From an uncultured Faecalibacterium sp. (lineage in GTDB: Bacteria; Bacillota; Clostridia; Oscillospirales; Ruminococcaceae), in NCBI GenBank assembly GCA_934513205.1, contig CAKSWU010000024.1, positions 1 through 25,511 on the forward strand: a stretch of DNA of 25,511 bases, read 5' to 3'. Positions 25,146 through 25,511 of this stretch are shown piece after piece. The first letter of the stretch is position 1. Every line of letters begins with the position of its first letter. The translations under genes were made by a program, and so were the position numbers. Below the pieces are notes generated by a model, which searched no databases, was not told the DNA's origin, and saw only the letters and a program-made list of their open reading frames with translations.

Positions 25146-25511
25146 TCAGCCCTTGGTGCGGCCTGCAATGATCTGATCAGCGATATTCTTGGGAACCGGC
25201 TCATAGTGAGAGGGCTCCATGACATACTGACCACGACCCTGAGTCTTGGAACGCAGGTCGGTAGCATAGCCGAACATCTGAGCCAGAGGCACAAATGCGT
25301 TGACACGCTGGGTACCAGCCATAGCCTCCATGCCCTGGATCTGACCACGGCGAGCGTTCAGGTCACCGATAACATCGCCCAGATATTCATCGGGAACGAT
25401 AACAGCAACCTTCATGATGGGCTCGGTGATGATGGGATCAGCCTTGCGCATAGCATCCTTGAATGCCATAGAACCAGCAATGGAGAAGGCCATTTCAGAG
25501 GAGTCGACCTC
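25146..25511 (-). CDS. fusA: Elongation factor G, C-terminal part (gene continues beyond the window)
   Basis: 121 codons plus stop of EF-G, open to the right edge of the window. The frame begins VDSSEMAFSIAGSMAFKDA, the end of domain IV, and continues through domain V with IMKVAVIVPDEYLGDVIGDL, RRGQIQGMEA and FVPLAQMFGYATDLRSKTQG, ending QIIAGRTKG. EF-G drives tRNA-mRNA translocation and ribosome recycling. The internal Met at 25493 is not the start. It stands upstream of tuf on the same strand, the str-operon order. Confidence 0.98.
   Translation of the reverse strand, partial: EVDSSEMAFSIAGSMAFKDAMRKADPIITEPIMKVAVIVPDEYLGDVIGDLNARRGQIQGMEAMAGTQRVNAFVPLAQMFGYATDLRSKTQGRGQYVMEPSHYEPVPKNIADQIIAGRTKG

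Overview
This window looks like chromosomal DNA from a GC-rich, low-copy-element Clostridia of the Oscillospiraceae/Ruminococcaceae, most probably Faecalibacterium or a close relative such as Gemmiger or Subdoligranulum. The assignment is an inference from protein character (type III plus type I glutamine synthetase with an ANTAR regulator, short-chain ChrA pair, ECF-type RibU under an FMN riboswitch), Firmicutes-type AGGAGG ribosome binding sites and TTGACA/TATAAT promoters. I see no phage, transposase, CRISPR array or plasmid functions. Nearly all genes are core or common accessory genes in short transcription units, each closed by a strong hairpin terminator.

Layout. 1-401: a tRNA-Ala-derived sequence followed by two decayed copies, each copy ending in its own hairpin terminator, in a tandem array with a 143-base period. 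515-1945: an autoregulated TetR repressor and an uncharacterised membrane protein, with near-identical palindromic operators before each. 2061-4631: mraY (minus) diverging from a MATE efflux pump (plus). 4718-6820: riboflavin transporter ribU (minus) behind an FMN riboswitch and terminator, diverging from an MscS-type channel. 6873-8121: a ZIP metal transporter and a HIRAN-domain protein (minus). 8284-10557: a minus-strand operon CYTH - rhomboid protease - ChrA - ChrA with start/stop overlaps. 10762-11988: an RlmI-like rRNA methyltransferase.

12099-18190 is the most interesting block: glnN (glutamine synthetase III), glnA (a divergent glutamine synthetase I), an ANTAR-domain RNA-binding regulator with a degenerate receiver domain, then pyrG, which consumes glutamine. 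A promoter followed by a strong intrinsic terminator lies in the glnN leader, and a small hairpin with a six-base loop carrying A at position 1 and G at position 4 (the ANTAR target signature) overlaps the terminator's 5' arm. A second long terminator hairpin sits immediately before glnA. Together they suggest that nitrogen assimilation here is controlled by protein-mediated transcription antitermination.

18239-25511: a membrane diguanylate cyclase (minus) with a palindrome at its promoter; thiD (plus) convergent with guaA (minus); a GyrI-like domain protein (minus); tuf and the 3' end of fusA (minus), each with its own terminator and, for tuf, its own promoter.
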